This document shows, one piece after another, positions 1 through 8,810 of a stretch of 64,000 bases of DNA (position 1 is the stretch's first letter; every line of letters begins with the position of its first letter). Both the position numbers and the translations under genes were made by a program. Source of the stretch: Lachnospiraceae bacterium (lineage in GTDB: Bacteria; Bacillota; Clostridia; Lachnospirales; Lachnospiraceae); contig JAAWEK010000015.1 of NCBI GenBank assembly GCA_022794265.1, positions 1-64,000 of the forward strand, given 5' to 3'. The notes under the pieces were generated by a model, which worked only from the letters and a program-made list of their open reading frames with translations, did not search any database and was not told the origin of the DNA.

Positions 1-1
1 T

Positions 2-127
2 AATGGGCTGGCAGAGGGAAGTGTAAATAAACTGAAAGTCATAAAGCGGATTATGTATGGCCGCAACAGCTTTGAATTATTAAAGAGTAAACTGTTGCGG
101 CTTGAATTAAAACGCAAAATCAACTAA
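2..127 (+). CDS. ISL3-family transposase, C-terminal end (gene cut by window start)
   Basis: The frame is open from base 2 to a TAA at 125-127 and encodes about 41 residues. The peptide contains LAEGSVNKLKVIKRIMYGR, which matches the closing DDE-region block of ISL3-type transposases (usual form: N-G-x-x-E-G-x-N-N-x-L-K-x-I-K-R-x-M-Y-G-R). In that family the conserved Glu of this block is the last catalytic acid. Only the end of the gene lies in the window, so whether the element is complete cannot be judged. A copy of a dispersed repeat (156-179) starts 29 bases after the stop and may be part of the element's right end. Confidence 0.75.
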   Translation, partial: NGLAEGSVNKLKVIKRIMYGRNSFELLKSKLLRLELKRKIN

Positions 128-155
128 CTTTGGAAAGATTCGAGTTTTTCAGCGA

Positions 156-179
156 GTGTCTGAAAATTACTTTCTGCCA
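156..179 (+). repeat. Dispersed repeat, copy 1 (GTGTYTGAAAATT family)
   Basis: Twenty-four bases beginning GTGTCTGAAAATTACT are identical to 48059-48082. Shorter or variant matches occur at 30924-30939, at both ends of 32842-32925 and, degraded, near 21577-21592. It lies just downstream of the transposase stop codon. Confidence 0.6.
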
Positions 180-280
180 CGCTGTAATATCTACAGCAAA
201 CTTTTCTGACATACATAAACCTGCTAAAAACAAATTGACAGCGCTATCATTCAATGATAATATAATCGTAATTTCCATAC

Positions 281-308
281 TTGAATTTAAGTTAATATTG
301 ACTATAAA
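281..308 (+). promoter_or_regulatory. Candidate merR promoter with overlapping near-palindrome
   Basis: TTGAAT (281-286) and TATAAA (303-308) are 16 bases apart, about 26 bases before the merR start. A near-palindrome, ACTTGAATTTAAGT (279-292), overlaps the -35 region. MerR proteins usually bind such dyads in their target promoters, so autoregulation is possible. This is inference from position only. Confidence 0.3.
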
Positions 309-334
309 TTTTTTAAATGTGAGGTGAAGACATT

Positions 335-775
335 ATGTATACCATCGGTCAGGTCTCTGAAATGTTTCATCTGCCTGTTTCCACACTCCGCTATTATGAC
401 AAAGAAGGATTATTTCCCAATCTGGAACGTTCTTCGGGAATACGCAGATTTAGCGACAAAGAAATTGAAAATCTCCGGGTAATTGAATGTTTAAAAAAAT
501 CTGGTGTGGAGATCAAGGATATAAAAATATTTATGGAATGGTGTTCCCAGGGAAGCAGTACATATTCCAAAAGGAAAGAGTTTTTTCTGCGTCAGAAAGA
601 GATTGCAGAAAATGAAATCCGGAAAATGGAAAAAGTATTGGATATGATTCGTTTCAAATGCTGGTATTACGAACAGGCAATCAAAGACGGCACAGAAGAA
701 AAAATAAATGAAATGCTGCCGGACCGTTTGCCAGAAGAAATTCAGACTATCTATAATCATGCACATGAAAACTGA
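335..775 (+). CDS. MerR family transcriptional regulator
   Basis: A 146-residue DNA-binding regulator. The first 70 residues form the winged-helix MerR head: it opens MYTIGQVSEMF, carries the STLRYYDKEGLFP block, then RRFSDKEIENL and the hydrophobic ECLKKSGVEIKDI segment. A long charged helix follows (about 75-120), as expected for the dimer coiled coil. The tail is short and has no clear cysteine effector site, so it resembles the small ligand- or stress-responsive group, not a metal sensor. GAGGTGA at 321-327 precedes the ATG with good spacing. The gene stands alone between a transposase remnant and a bidirectional terminator. Its target is unknown; a promoter dyad suggests autoregulation. 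Confidence 0.85.
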   Translation: MYTIGQVSEMFHLPVSTLRYYDKEGLFPNLERSSGIRRFSDKEIENLRVIECLKKSGVEIKDIKIFMEWCSQGSSTYSKRKEFFLRQKEIAENEIRKMEKVLDMIRFKCWYYEQAIKDGTEEKINEMLPDRLPEEIQTIYNHAHEN

Positions 776-820
776 TTCAATAGATTTATGTGAATCTCCA
801 TTCAAATTACACCATATTAA

Positions 821-846
821 AAACGCACCTGTATGGGTGCGTTTTT
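821..846 (+). terminator. Bidirectional Rho-independent terminator
   Basis: AAACGCACC (821-829) pairs with GGTGCGTTT (836-844). T tracts follow on both strands, so it can end the merR transcript and the convergent zinc-ribbon gene. Confidence 0.85.
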
Positions 847-899
847 TCATCTGTCTCACTATTTTTATCTATAGCAGAAAGTATTGGCTCACTTTACTC

Positions 900-1724
900 C
901 TACTCCGGAATCTGATTATCCAGTTTATCATAATATAAAGTAAAATCAGATACAGTTTTGTCAATCTGACTGCTATAAGACGTATAACTTCCTGATGGAC
1001 TTACTGCTAAATCAGTCAATATCTTATATGCCTCATATAATTCTGATACCGTATCATAACATTTCTCTAATTTAGCTGGAGGATTCTGTAACTTCTTTAT
1101 CAGCATTTTAACAGAATATAAGTCATTTTCAATTTCAGTAATGGTTTCTTCTGTTTCAGAATCAGAATATAAATTTTCTATAGCTATGTTGAAATCACTG
1201 ACAAAAAATCCGTTTGGTCTGGTATACTTATCCGTTTTTGAATTTCTTTTTTCATGAATTGTATTTCCCCAGACATTTAGTGTAAGATTACAGAGGTTTT
1301 CCGCTTTGCTACCGCTGAGCAACATTAATGTTTGTACTTCTTTTAAATCTTTTATATAATTGCTGGAAAAAGACTTATGATTTTGTTCTGTCCTATAGTC
1401 CCAAAACAGCTTAAATCCCACACCGCCAGCAATACATACCACCATTGCAACGGCTATACATACAATCAATATTTTTTGCTTTTTTAATTTATCAACATAC
1501 GGCGAATTCAGCCGCTGCAGTCCTGCATCTCCCAAAAACTGTTTCTTCACCGGAGAGCCGCATTTTATACAAAAATTATCCTGTTCCGATAATACCTCTC
1601 CACATTTTTCACACTTTCGTTCCCTTTTCAATGTTTCTTCATTTAAAGTAATTCCGCAATGAATACAAATTCTTGCTTTGTCTGAAACATCCTGTCCACA
1701 TTCCGGACATTTAATTATAGCCAT
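900..1724 (-). CDS. Zinc-ribbon, single-pass membrane protein of unknown role
   Basis: A 274-residue protein with two N-terminal zinc ribbons: CPECG...CIHCG (about residues 5-25) and CEKCG...CIKCG (about 38-57). A basic linker and one membrane helix (about 85-105, ILIVCIAVAMVVCIAGGVGF) follow, then an extracytoplasmic part of about 165 residues with no recognised domain. This layout (zinc ribbon, one helix, outer domain) is common in Firmicutes and resembles TcaA/YvbJ-type proteins in outline. The start at 1724 is chosen because GGAG lies six bases upstream; an upstream in-frame ATG at 1805 has no comparable site. The gene is AT-rich and converges on merR. Function unknown. Confidence 0.75.
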   Translation of the reverse strand: MAIIKCPECGQDVSDKARICIHCGITLNEETLKRERKCEKCGEVLSEQDNFCIKCGSPVKKQFLGDAGLQRLNSPYVDKLKKQKILIVCIAVAMVVCIAGGVGFKLFWDYRTEQNHKSFSSNYIKDLKEVQTLMLLSGSKAENLCNLTLNVWGNTIHEKRNSKTDKYTRPNGFFVSDFNIAIENLYSDSETEETITEIENDLYSVKMLIKKLQNPPAKLEKCYDTVSELYEAYKILTDLAVSPSGSYTSYSSQIDKTVSDFTLYYDKLDNQIPE

Positions 1725-1971
1725 CTTATTCTCCATCCTTTGTATATTACCTGAATATTTTCCAGTATTTTCCATAATCATACTATTTTTGATATATAAA
1801 GTCAATAGAAAGCAATCAAATATAAGTTCTTTCTATTTAAAAATGCATATTTACAAAATAACTTAATTTGCATCAAAAAAGACATATATTTTCCAATATA
1901 TGCCAGACGATAAAAACATATAATCAAATAAATTTTTCGTTTTTTCAATATAGGTTTGTCAATATTTCATC

Positions 1972-2000
1972 TTGACTACTAAATCCCATTATTGTATACT
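1972..2000 (+). promoter_or_regulatory. Sigma-A type promoter for the amylase
   Basis: TTGACT (1972-1977) and TATACT (1995-2000) are separated by exactly 17 bases. The next plus-strand gene is the amylase at 2469. No promoter of similar quality was found closer to the gene. Confidence 0.6.
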
Positions 2001-2089
2001 AAAACCAAAGAATAAAAACTGGAAATTCATACTAATTTTCTGATTTTTCATGTATTTTAATATTTATTTGTACAACAGCAAACCCTTCT

Positions 2090-2130
2090 GATAGCAATTG
2101 CCCTTATTTCCAGATAAAAACATTGCTATC
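2090..2130 (+). promoter_or_regulatory. Hairpin in the amylase leader
   Basis: GATAGCAAT (2090-2098) and ATTGCTATC (2122-2130) form a perfect 9-bp inverted repeat around a 23-base loop. No T tract follows, so it is not an ordinary terminator. It could be an operator or an mRNA structure. Confidence 0.35.
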
Positions 2131-2468
2131 AATTAAACTGCATGGAATGTCAGGTCAGTAACAGGGCTTTTGGAATAAGTATTACTTCAAACAGACCATA
2201 CACGAGGGAGGTGAATTTACAATATCTTATATTATAAAGCTTTACAGATAAAAATCAATGGCAATAAAATACAAAATTCCAAAGGTATTTTATCGGTTAT
2301 TGTGCATATTGATTATAATCATCAAAAAACACAAAAGCATAATTCATTTTGTAAATTACAACAAGCTCTTTTATTTGTTCCTTACTGACAAGGTATTATT
2401 TCCGGGAGTTCTTTTAGTACATTTTCTGATTGTTTTTAATCAAAAAGTAAGGAGAATAGGTAGAAAAA

Positions 2469-5057
2469 ATGAAAAACAAATTAAAACGCAACTTTAAATA
2501 CAAAGTGTTGGGTATTGTCTTAACTCTTTGTCTGGTATGCGCAGGTCTTGCTTCCATTCCAAATACGGTTAATTATACCACAAAGGCGGAAGGAAACTAC
2601 GGACTTGCAAGTAATATACAGGATGGAACCGTCCTGCACTGTTTTGACTGGAAATACAATGACATTAAAAACGAACTTCCTAATATCGCAGCCGCAGGTT
2701 TTACTTCTGTCCAGACATCACCTGCACAACCTGGTGCAGGTTCAGGCGTTTGGTGGTGGCTCTATCAGCCTCTTGGATTTTATGTAGCTACAAACGACCT
2801 GGGAACAAAAGATGATCTCCGTGCTCTTTGTCAGGAAGCTGATAAATACGGTATCAAAGTAATTGTCGACGTTGTTGCCAACCATCTTGCCGGTGATCAT
2901 ACCAATATCCAGAATGACTTAAAAGACAGACAGTACTGGCATACATATGGTACTGTATCCAACTGGGCAGACCGTTATCAGGTTACTCATGGTGAGATTG
3001 GTATGCCTGACCTGAACAGTGAACACAGCTATGTACAGGAACGTGTTAAAAACTATATAAATGAACTGAAAAGTTTAGGTGTTGACGGTATCCGTTGGGA
3101 TGCAGCAAAACATATCGGATTACCAAGTGAAAACTGTAACTTCTGGCCTGCAGTAACAAGTCAGGGATTATATCACTACGGTGAAATCCTCGTAGGCCCG
3201 GATGACCGTCAGAGCGGCAACGAAGGTTTGATGAAAGAATATACAAACTATATGACTGTTACAGACAGTACATACGGAAAAACTCTTCGTGATGCATTTA
3301 ATTCAGGAACTGTTCCAACTGCATTTGGTAACTGGGCAGCACGTGGTATCTCAAATAACAAACTGATTTACTGGGGTGAAAGTCACGATACATGGTCTAA
3401 CAATAAAGACTGGGGATATTCCAATGCTATGAGCCAGAATGTTATCGACCGTGCATATGCAGTAGCAGCAAGCCGTAACCAGGTATCAGCTTTATACTTC
3501 TCCCGTCCGGCTTCTGCCAACAAGGACAGTATCCGTGCAGGACAGAAGGGAAGCACACACTTTACAAGCAAAGAAGTTGCAGCAGTAAACCACTTCCACA
3601 ATGCCATGATCGGACAGCCTGACTATTACACCACCGGTAGCAACTGCGCTGTTGTATCCCGTCAGACAGGCGCTGTAATCGTAGCTGGCTCTGGCTGTAA
3701 CTTTAATGTAACAGTACCAAACGGTGGAGGAACAACCAAGCCGGGTACATATGTTGATGAAATCACAGGTGAAAAATGGACAGTTACATCTACTACTATT
3801 TCCGGTAGAATCGGTTCCACCGGTATTGCTGTTATCTACAGTCAGGATACACCAATTATTACTCCGGATCCGGAAAATCCTACAGATCCGAATCCACCGG
3901 CAGCAGACGGAACCGTTTACTACAAAAATACAAATAACTGGAACAATGTTTATGCTTACTTCTGGAGTGAAAGCAATTCGAAAATGACTACATGGCCGGG
4001 CGTTCAGATGACCAATACCGGAGATAACGTATACAGCATTGGAATCCCTTCGGATGCTACCCAGATTATCTTCAGTAACGGCGGAGACTTAAAAACAGAC
4101 GATTTAACTCTTGCCGGAATGAACAAAATTTTTGAAAACGGCAACTGGTCAGATTACAATAATGTTGTTGAACCGCCGACCGATCCGAATCCACCGGTAA
4201 TTACAACTGACAGCAACATTTTCTATCAGAACTTAAAAAACTGGGATAAGGTCTACGCTTATTACTGGAGCGATGACAACACCAAGATGACTACATGGCC
4301 GGGCGTTCAGATGGTAAAAGACGGTGACGCATTTGGCGCAAAGATACCTGCAGATGCAAAATACATCATCTTCAGCAACGGCGGAAGTTCAAAAACCGAT
4401 GACCTGACTCTCTCCGGTCTGAACAAACTTTACAACAACGGTACATGGTCCGATTACGGTACACAGACACCTGATCCGGAACCAGAAGAACCTACAGTTC
4501 CTGTTGTACCAACCGATGATAACATCTTCTATCAGAATACAAAGAACTGGAGCAATGTTTACGCTTACTACTGGAGCGACGACAACACCAAGATGACTAC
4601 ATGGCCAGGTGTTCAGATGTCATCCAATGGAAACAATGTATATGGAACAAAAATACCTGCCGAAGCAAAATATATCATTTTCAGCAACGGCGGTGATTCA
4701 AAAACAGATGACCTGACTCTTTCCGGTCTGAACAAACTTTACAACAATGGTACATGGTCCAATTACGGCACACAGACACCAACAGAGCCTGAAACACCAG
4801 CAGGTAACTACATCTACTACAAAAATACAAATAACTGGAACGATGTATATGCTTACTACTGGAGTGACAGCAGTACAAAATTATCAACATGGCCGGGTGT
4901 TAAGATGACAAGCGCTGGTAACGGCGTATACCGTATCGAAGTACCATCTGATGCAACTTACATCATTTTCAATAATGGCAACGGTTCACAGACTGGTGAC
5001 CTTACCATCAACGGAATGAACAAAATATACAATAACGGAAACTGGTCTAATTACTAA
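2469..5057 (+). CDS. Secreted alpha-amylase, GH13_28 (AmyE-like) with four CBM26 modules
   Basis: An 862-residue exported endo-amylase acting on starch outside the cell. A signal peptide (helix about 12-29) is followed by a GH13 domain (about 50-460) with the AmyE-like blocks QTSP, DVVANH (134-139), GIRWDAAKH (nucleophile Asp211), YGEIL (acid/base Glu239) and ESHDT (Asp307). Four starch-binding modules follow (about 482-862), each with a YAYYWS...TTWPGVQM core and a closing NGxWSxY, joined by Pro/Asp linkers. The protein ends with the last module: no LPxTG or SLH anchor is visible, so it is probably released or held by binding starch. AAGGAGAA lies upstream of the ATG. Glycogen-processing enzymes elsewhere in the window fit a starch-using lifestyle. 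Confidence 0.95.
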   Translation: MKNKLKRNFKYKVLGIVLTLCLVCAGLASIPNTVNYTTKAEGNYGLASNIQDGTVLHCFDWKYNDIKNELPNIAAAGFTSVQTSPAQPGAGSGVWWWLYQPLGFYVATNDLGTKDDLRALCQEADKYGIKVIVDVVANHLAGDHTNIQNDLKDRQYWHTYGTVSNWADRYQVTHGEIGMPDLNSEHSYVQERVKNYINELKSLGVDGIRWDAAKHIGLPSENCNFWPAVTSQGLYHYGEILVGPDDRQSGNEGLMKEYTNYMTVTDSTYGKTLRDAFNSGTVPTAFGNWAARGISNNKLIYWGESHDTWSNNKDWGYSNAMSQNVIDRAYAVAASRNQVSALYFSRPASANKDSIRAGQKGSTHFTSKEVAAVNHFHNAMIGQPDYYTTGSNCAVVSRQTGAVIVAGSGCNFNVTVPNGGGTTKPGTYVDEITGEKWTVTSTTISGRIGSTGIAVIYSQDTPIITPDPENPTDPNPPAADGTVYYKNTNNWNNVYAYFWSESNSKMTTWPGVQMTNTGDNVYSIGIPSDATQIIFSNGGDLKTDDLTLAGMNKIFENGNWSDYNNVVEPPTDPNPPVITTDSNIFYQNLKNWDKVYAYYWSDDNTKMTTWPGVQMVKDGDAFGAKIPADAKYIIFSNGGSSKTDDLTLSGLNKLYNNGTWSDYGTQTPDPEPEEPTVPVVPTDDNIFYQNTKNWSNVYAYYWSDDNTKMTTWPGVQMSSNGNNVYGTKIPAEAKYIIFSNGGDSKTDDLTLSGLNKLYNNGTWSNYGTQTPTEPETPAGNYIYYKNTNNWNDVYAYYWSDSSTKLSTWPGVKMTSAGNGVYRIEVPSDATYIIFNNGNGSQTGDLTINGMNKIYNNGNWSNY
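3912..5054 (+). repeat. Four in-frame CBM26 repeats within the amylase gene
   Basis: Four copies of a roughly 75-80 residue starch-binding module are separated by linkers of about 15-20 residues. Copies 2 and 3 are the most alike at the DNA level, for example around ACTACATGGCC, suggesting a fairly recent duplication or gene conversion. Family aromatic residues for starch stacking (Y/W in YAYYW and TTWPG) are kept in all copies. Confidence 0.85.
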
Positions 5058-5089
5058 TTAACCGGAATCAAATTTTCTAACAAAAATTG

Positions 5090-5126
5090 GGCGCTGCCAT
5101 CATTAAAACAATGATTTAGCAGCGCC
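5090..5126 (+). terminator. Hairpin terminator after the amylase
   Basis: GGCGCTGC (5090-5097) pairs with GCAGCGCC (5119-5126), with an inner ATCATT/AATGAT stem, followed by CTCATTTTA. The T tract is modest. Confidence 0.65.
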
Positions 5127-5219
5127 TCATTTTATACCAGTTTTTTCAACAACCTGTTCCCCTATATCCAACTACCATACAATTTACCAATATTATTAAA
5201 AATAAACAGCATAAACACT

Positions 5220-5603
5220 CTAGTTTATATCATCCTCTTCATCCATTTCATCATAAGACATAAACTCTCTGCCTGATACCCGCTTTCTTGTACGCTCCTT
5301 TTCCACCATATCAGAAAGCATATTCCGTACCTTATCAGCATTCTTAATACGTGCCAGATAAAAGACCGGAGTTGTCTTATCCGCTGAATTACATTTTATT
5401 GTACCAAGACCGAAAATCCTCTGTCCCAGAGGTTTTTCCAGGGTATTATCCATAATTCTGTATAACCGGATTTCTTCTTCCTTTTTATTTAAAAATCCGG
5501 TGCAAATTTGAATTTTATCTTCCATCAGCTTATACTTTGTAAATGTCCAGGGCAGCCCAAAAATAATTCTTTTTCTGTCCTGCCAAACAATTTTATCCGC
5601 CAC
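5220..5603 (-). CDS. Small PH-domain protein (bacterial PH, YdbS/YdbT-like)
   Basis: A 127-residue soluble protein. The first 90 residues have the bacterial PH pattern: IVWQDRKRIIFG, TFTKYKL, the IQICTGFLNKKEEEIRLYRI strand pair, a DNTL...GLGTIKC segment, then a closing helix (NADKVRNMLSDMVEKER). The C-terminus is strongly acidic (DEMDEEDD). Family members sit at the membrane or bind partners, but no substrate is known. The start codon is GTG at 5601-5603, supported by AAAGGAGGGGA seven bases upstream. The gene begins 20 bases after phosphoglucomutase, so the two are likely co-transcribed. No membrane helix is present, unlike YdbS itself. Confidence 0.7.
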   Translation of the reverse strand: MADKIVWQDRKRIIFGLPWTFTKYKLMEDKIQICTGFLNKKEEEIRLYRIMDNTLEKPLGQRIFGLGTIKCNSADKTTPVFYLARIKNADKVRNMLSDMVEKERTRKRVSGREFMSYDEMDEEDDIN

Positions 5604-5623
5604 GGGTATCCCCTCCTTTCCGA

Positions 5624-7360
5624 TTATGCTAACATGGAATTAATCATGTCAATCACTTCTCTGCCTAGCTCTGCTGAAAGTGCATTAGCATCCTCCAGAG
5701 AAGTACCTTTTACGCCATAATAGAATTTAACCTTTGGTTCTGTACCAGACGGACGAACACAAAGCCATGCGTTATCTTCCAGGTCATAATATAATACATT
5801 CGAAGACGGAAGACCAGTAGGTTTCACTTCCCCGGTTCTCATATTACGAATTGTATCCAGTTTATAATCCCTTGCTGAAATTACTTTATATTTGCCAAAC
5901 TTCTCCGGCGTATTGTTCCTCAAAGTATCCAGAATCTCCTGAATCTTCTTAAGACCTTCGATTCCTTTTAATGTAATGGACTGAATATCGTCCTTATAGT
6001 AACCGTATTTTTCATACATTGCCATCATAGCGTCCCAAAGAGTCATATTCTTTGTCTTATAATATGCTGCTGCTTCACACAGAGCCATGGTTGCCACAAT
6101 GGCATCCTTATCTCTGGCATGGGTACCGATTAAACAGCCATAACTTTCTTCAAAGCCGAAAAGATATTCTCCCTTTCCGCTCTGTTCAAATCCAAGAATC
6201 TGCTGTCCGATATATTTAAATCCTGTCAGCACTTCAATCAGTTTTACACCATAATGCTCTGCAATGGCATCTGCCATATTGGTGGTAACTATCGTCTTAA
6301 TTAATGCTCCATCCTCCGGCAGTCCCTTTAATTCTTTCATCTGGCCAATCTCATAATCTGCCAGCAGGCAGCCGGACATATTTCCGGTCAGTGTAATATA
6401 TTCACCGGATTTGCTGTCCTTAACATAAACGCCCAGCCGGTCAGCATCCGGGTCCGTTGCCAGTACCAAATCTGCATCCTTTTCTTTTGCAAGCTTTAAT
6501 GCCAGTTCAAAAGCTTCTGCCGCTTCCGGATTCGGATAGCTGACGGTAGGAAATTCACCGTCTGGCAGTTCCTGTTCCGATACCACGTATACATTTTCAA
6601 ATCCCAGTTCCTTCAGAATTCTTCTGGCTGGTATATTTCCAGTACCATGAAGGGGGGTATAAACAATCTTAATATCCTTCTGTGCCGCATCTATACAATC
6701 CTGATGCTTTACCTGCTTTTTCAGTTCAGCAATATATTTATCATCTACTTCTGCACCGATTACATGATATAATCCGGCTGAAACCGCATCGTTTTTTTCC
6801 ATGCTCTTAAGAGAGGCAAAATCCGTAACCGCTTTCACTTCTGCCATAATTCCGGTATCATGTGGCGGCGTGATTTGTGCGCCGTCCTCCCAATATACTT
6901 TATAACCGTTATATTCCGGCGGATTATGACTTGCAGTGATATTTATTCCCGCAATACATTTTAATACACGAACCGCAAACGACAATTCCGGTGTGGGACG
7001 GAGACTTTCAAATACATAAGCTTTAATGCCGTTTGCATTTAAACAAAGTGCAGCCACATCTGCAAATTCCGGAGACATTCTTCTGGAATCATATGCAATC
7101 GCCACTCCCTTTTCAGCGCCGCCTACTTTAAGAATATAGTTGGCAAGTCCCTGTGTCGCTTTTCGGACGGTATAGACATTCATTCTGTTAATTCCTGCAC
7201 CGATGATTCCTCTTAAACCTGCAGTACCAAATTCCAATTCCTGATAAAATCTCTCTTTAATTTCATTCTCATCATCACGAATTGCTGTCAATTCAGCCTT
7301 TGTAGCTTCATCAAAACAAGAATTGTCCAACCATTCTTCATAAAGTTCTTTGTAGTTCAT
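5624..7360 (-). CDS. pgcA: Phosphoglucomutase / phosphomannomutase (alpha-D-phosphohexomutase)
   Basis: A 578-residue cytoplasmic enzyme interconverting glucose-1-P and glucose-6-P, linking glycogen/starch phosphorolysis and UDP-glucose synthesis to glycolysis. All four family sites are visible: the phosphoserine loop TASHNPPEYNG, the metal loop DPDADRLGV, the sugar loop GFEESYG and the phosphate-binding RPSGTEPKVKFY near the C-terminus. Length matches the long Firmicutes PgcA group. The start at 7360 is preceded by CAGGAGG; an upstream in-frame ATG at 7405 has no such site. A promoter lies at 7411-7440. The PH-domain gene follows 20 bases downstream. Glucose is the more likely substrate given the glycogen genes nearby, but mannose phosphate is not excluded. 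Confidence 0.93.
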   Translation of the reverse strand: MNYKELYEEWLDNSCFDEATKAELTAIRDDENEIKERFYQELEFGTAGLRGIIGAGINRMNVYTVRKATQGLANYILKVGGAEKGVAIAYDSRRMSPEFADVAALCLNANGIKAYVFESLRPTPELSFAVRVLKCIAGINITASHNPPEYNGYKVYWEDGAQITPPHDTGIMAEVKAVTDFASLKSMEKNDAVSAGLYHVIGAEVDDKYIAELKKQVKHQDCIDAAQKDIKIVYTPLHGTGNIPARRILKELGFENVYVVSEQELPDGEFPTVSYPNPEAAEAFELALKLAKEKDADLVLATDPDADRLGVYVKDSKSGEYITLTGNMSGCLLADYEIGQMKELKGLPEDGALIKTIVTTNMADAIAEHYGVKLIEVLTGFKYIGQQILGFEQSGKGEYLFGFEESYGCLIGTHARDKDAIVATMALCEAAAYYKTKNMTLWDAMMAMYEKYGYYKDDIQSITLKGIEGLKKIQEILDTLRNNTPEKFGKYKVISARDYKLDTIRNMRTGEVKPTGLPSSNVLYYDLEDNAWLCVRPSGTEPKVKFYYGVKGTSLEDANALSAELGREVIDMINSMLA

Positions 7361-7410
7361 TGTTTTACCTCCTGTATTGAAATCCTTTGCGGTTTCAGTT
7401 TCCATTCCAA

Positions 7411-7440
7411 TATAAATTCTATTTTATTCTTAACTGTCAA
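7411..7440 (-). promoter_or_regulatory. Promoter of the phosphoglucomutase gene
   Basis: On the minus strand TTGACA (7440-7435) and TTTATA (7416-7411) are 18 bases apart, placed between the lipoprotein stop codon and the mutase ribosome-binding site. Confidence 0.5.
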
Positions 7441-8685
7441 TTATTTCAAAAAGTCCGATATAATCCCATACCAGGCGCTTTCATAATTGTAAGTCGTGGT
7501 TTCATCCGTTAACGAACCAAAATTCTTTTTTCTGGTCGTTGTCTCAGAATCCTTTTTCTTAGTAGTTGTTTCTTCCTTTGTATCATCTTTGTCTTCTTCT
7601 GATGTAGTGGTCTCCGGGGTAGTCTGCGCCGAAGTTTCTCCATTCTCGATTAATGAAATATCATATTCCGTCAGAATATTCTGAATATTTATTGTCTCTC
7701 TGTAAGTACTGTATCCATCCTTTGTAATAACAACAGAATGATTACCATATGATAAATCCACAAGTGCAGAATAATCCGTTTTCTTTCCGTCAATTACAAG
7801 TTCCGCATCGGAAGGCGTAATCTTAAACTGTACGCTTCCGTATCGCACCGCCTCGCTCTGGAAATCTGTCAGGTTAATCCGAATTTCCTCATTCTCCGCC
7901 ACCTGAATTTCTTTGGAGCCCGTCGTATCATCCTTTGTAATGGTCAGTACATAAGAACCTGCCGGGACAGGAATCACCATATTTTCGGTTATAACTTTTA
8001 CAATCTTTGGTCCGATTTCCACAAATCCGCCTTCAAAGAAAGCCGTACTGTCCAAACGCACATTTCCATGTCCTGCGGTTACAAGAATGGAATCTATCTG
8101 CTTGTCTCTTCCTTTTAGTGTTATAACATCTACCGGTTCTAATTTATCAATACTGATAATCCTTCCATCGTGAACCACTACGAGATTTTCCGTATAATTA
8201 TATTTCTGACTGCCCACAGTAACAGACTTATTCTCCGTATCTATGGTAAAATTCGTGGCACCACTATATTCCCATTCCGTTTCGGATGCCCGAATCGATG
8301 TAAGCTTCTTACTCACATCGGAATATTCTATCTCCACAACTTCACCAATACTAATCTGCTCTATTAAAATCGGTTTTCCATATCGGTTGACAACATTGGT
8401 TCCACCATTATAATTATATACAGCTTTGTTGGATGTATCCAGCATTTGAACCGTACACGCCTGCTGCTCAGTATCAATATCCAGAATGATTCCTGTCAAT
8501 CCCGACTTGTTCTTATCCTGAGCCGCACCGGAAGGAGATTCCGAAGCTGCCGTGGGCATAATCGCTATATCTTTCCCACCGCTGATAGATGGCTGCCTGC
8601 TGCCTTTGTCAGATGCACAGCCGGTAACCAATGCCGCTGCACATATCAGACAAAACGATATGGTACCAATAACTTTTGTACGCAT
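7441..8685 (-). CDS. PEGA-domain lipoprotein
   Basis: A 414-residue exported lipoprotein. The N-terminus is a short basic head, a hydrophobic stretch and the lipobox LVTGC (Cys near residue 23). A low-complexity spacer follows, then a beta-rich region (about 65-260) and a PEGA repeat (about 275-340: VQFKITPSDAELVIDGKKTD ... GNHSVVITKDGY). The C-terminal 70 residues are rich in Thr, Glu and Lys (EETTTKKK, ETTT), typical of wall-spanning or surface-exposed linkers. PEGA domains are thought to mediate surface packing; no enzyme motif is seen. AAGGAGAGG precedes the ATG. The gene is monocistronic by context, with a promoter for the next gene just after it. Confidence 0.8.
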   Translation of the reverse strand: MRTKVIGTISFCLICAAALVTGCASDKGSRQPSISGGKDIAIMPTAASESPSGAAQDKNKSGLTGIILDIDTEQQACTVQMLDTSNKAVYNYNGGTNVVNRYGKPILIEQISIGEVVEIEYSDVSKKLTSIRASETEWEYSGATNFTIDTENKSVTVGSQKYNYTENLVVVHDGRIISIDKLEPVDVITLKGRDKQIDSILVTAGHGNVRLDSTAFFEGGFVEIGPKIVKVITENMVIPVPAGSYVLTITKDDTTGSKEIQVAENEEIRINLTDFQSEAVRYGSVQFKITPSDAELVIDGKKTDYSALVDLSYGNHSVVITKDGYSTYRETINIQNILTEYDISLIENGETSAQTTPETTTSEEDKDDTKEETTTKKKDSETTTRKKNFGSLTDETTTYNYESAWYGIISDFLK

Positions 8686-8810
8686 GAAACCTCTCCTTAG
8701 TCAATCCATTAGCCTTCATAACGGACTTATTATATAATATTTATTCCGTAAAGTCAAAAACTAAACGTATTTTTCATTAAAATGTAATAAATTGTAATAT
8801 TAAAATATAC

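Larger units (their letters stand above)
1725..2468. other. Long intergenic region holding the amylase promoter and leader
   Basis: About 740 AT-rich bases with no credible gene. It holds a good promoter at 1972-2000, a hairpin at 2090-2130 and a strong but orphan ribosome-binding-like sequence at 2204-2214. A small hairpin, CATATATT/AATATATG, lies at 1883-1902. The leader upstream of the amylase would be about 460 bases if transcription starts near 2007. Confidence 0.5.

Noticed and set aside
130-327. Open frame of 65 codons after the transposase end
   Set aside because: No ribosome-binding site, crosses the dispersed repeat and the merR promoter region, and its peptide has no protein-like pattern.
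2258-2497. Open frame of 79 codons before the amylase
   Set aside because: No ribosome-binding site, overlaps the amylase start in another frame, and the sequence is AT-rich leader DNA.
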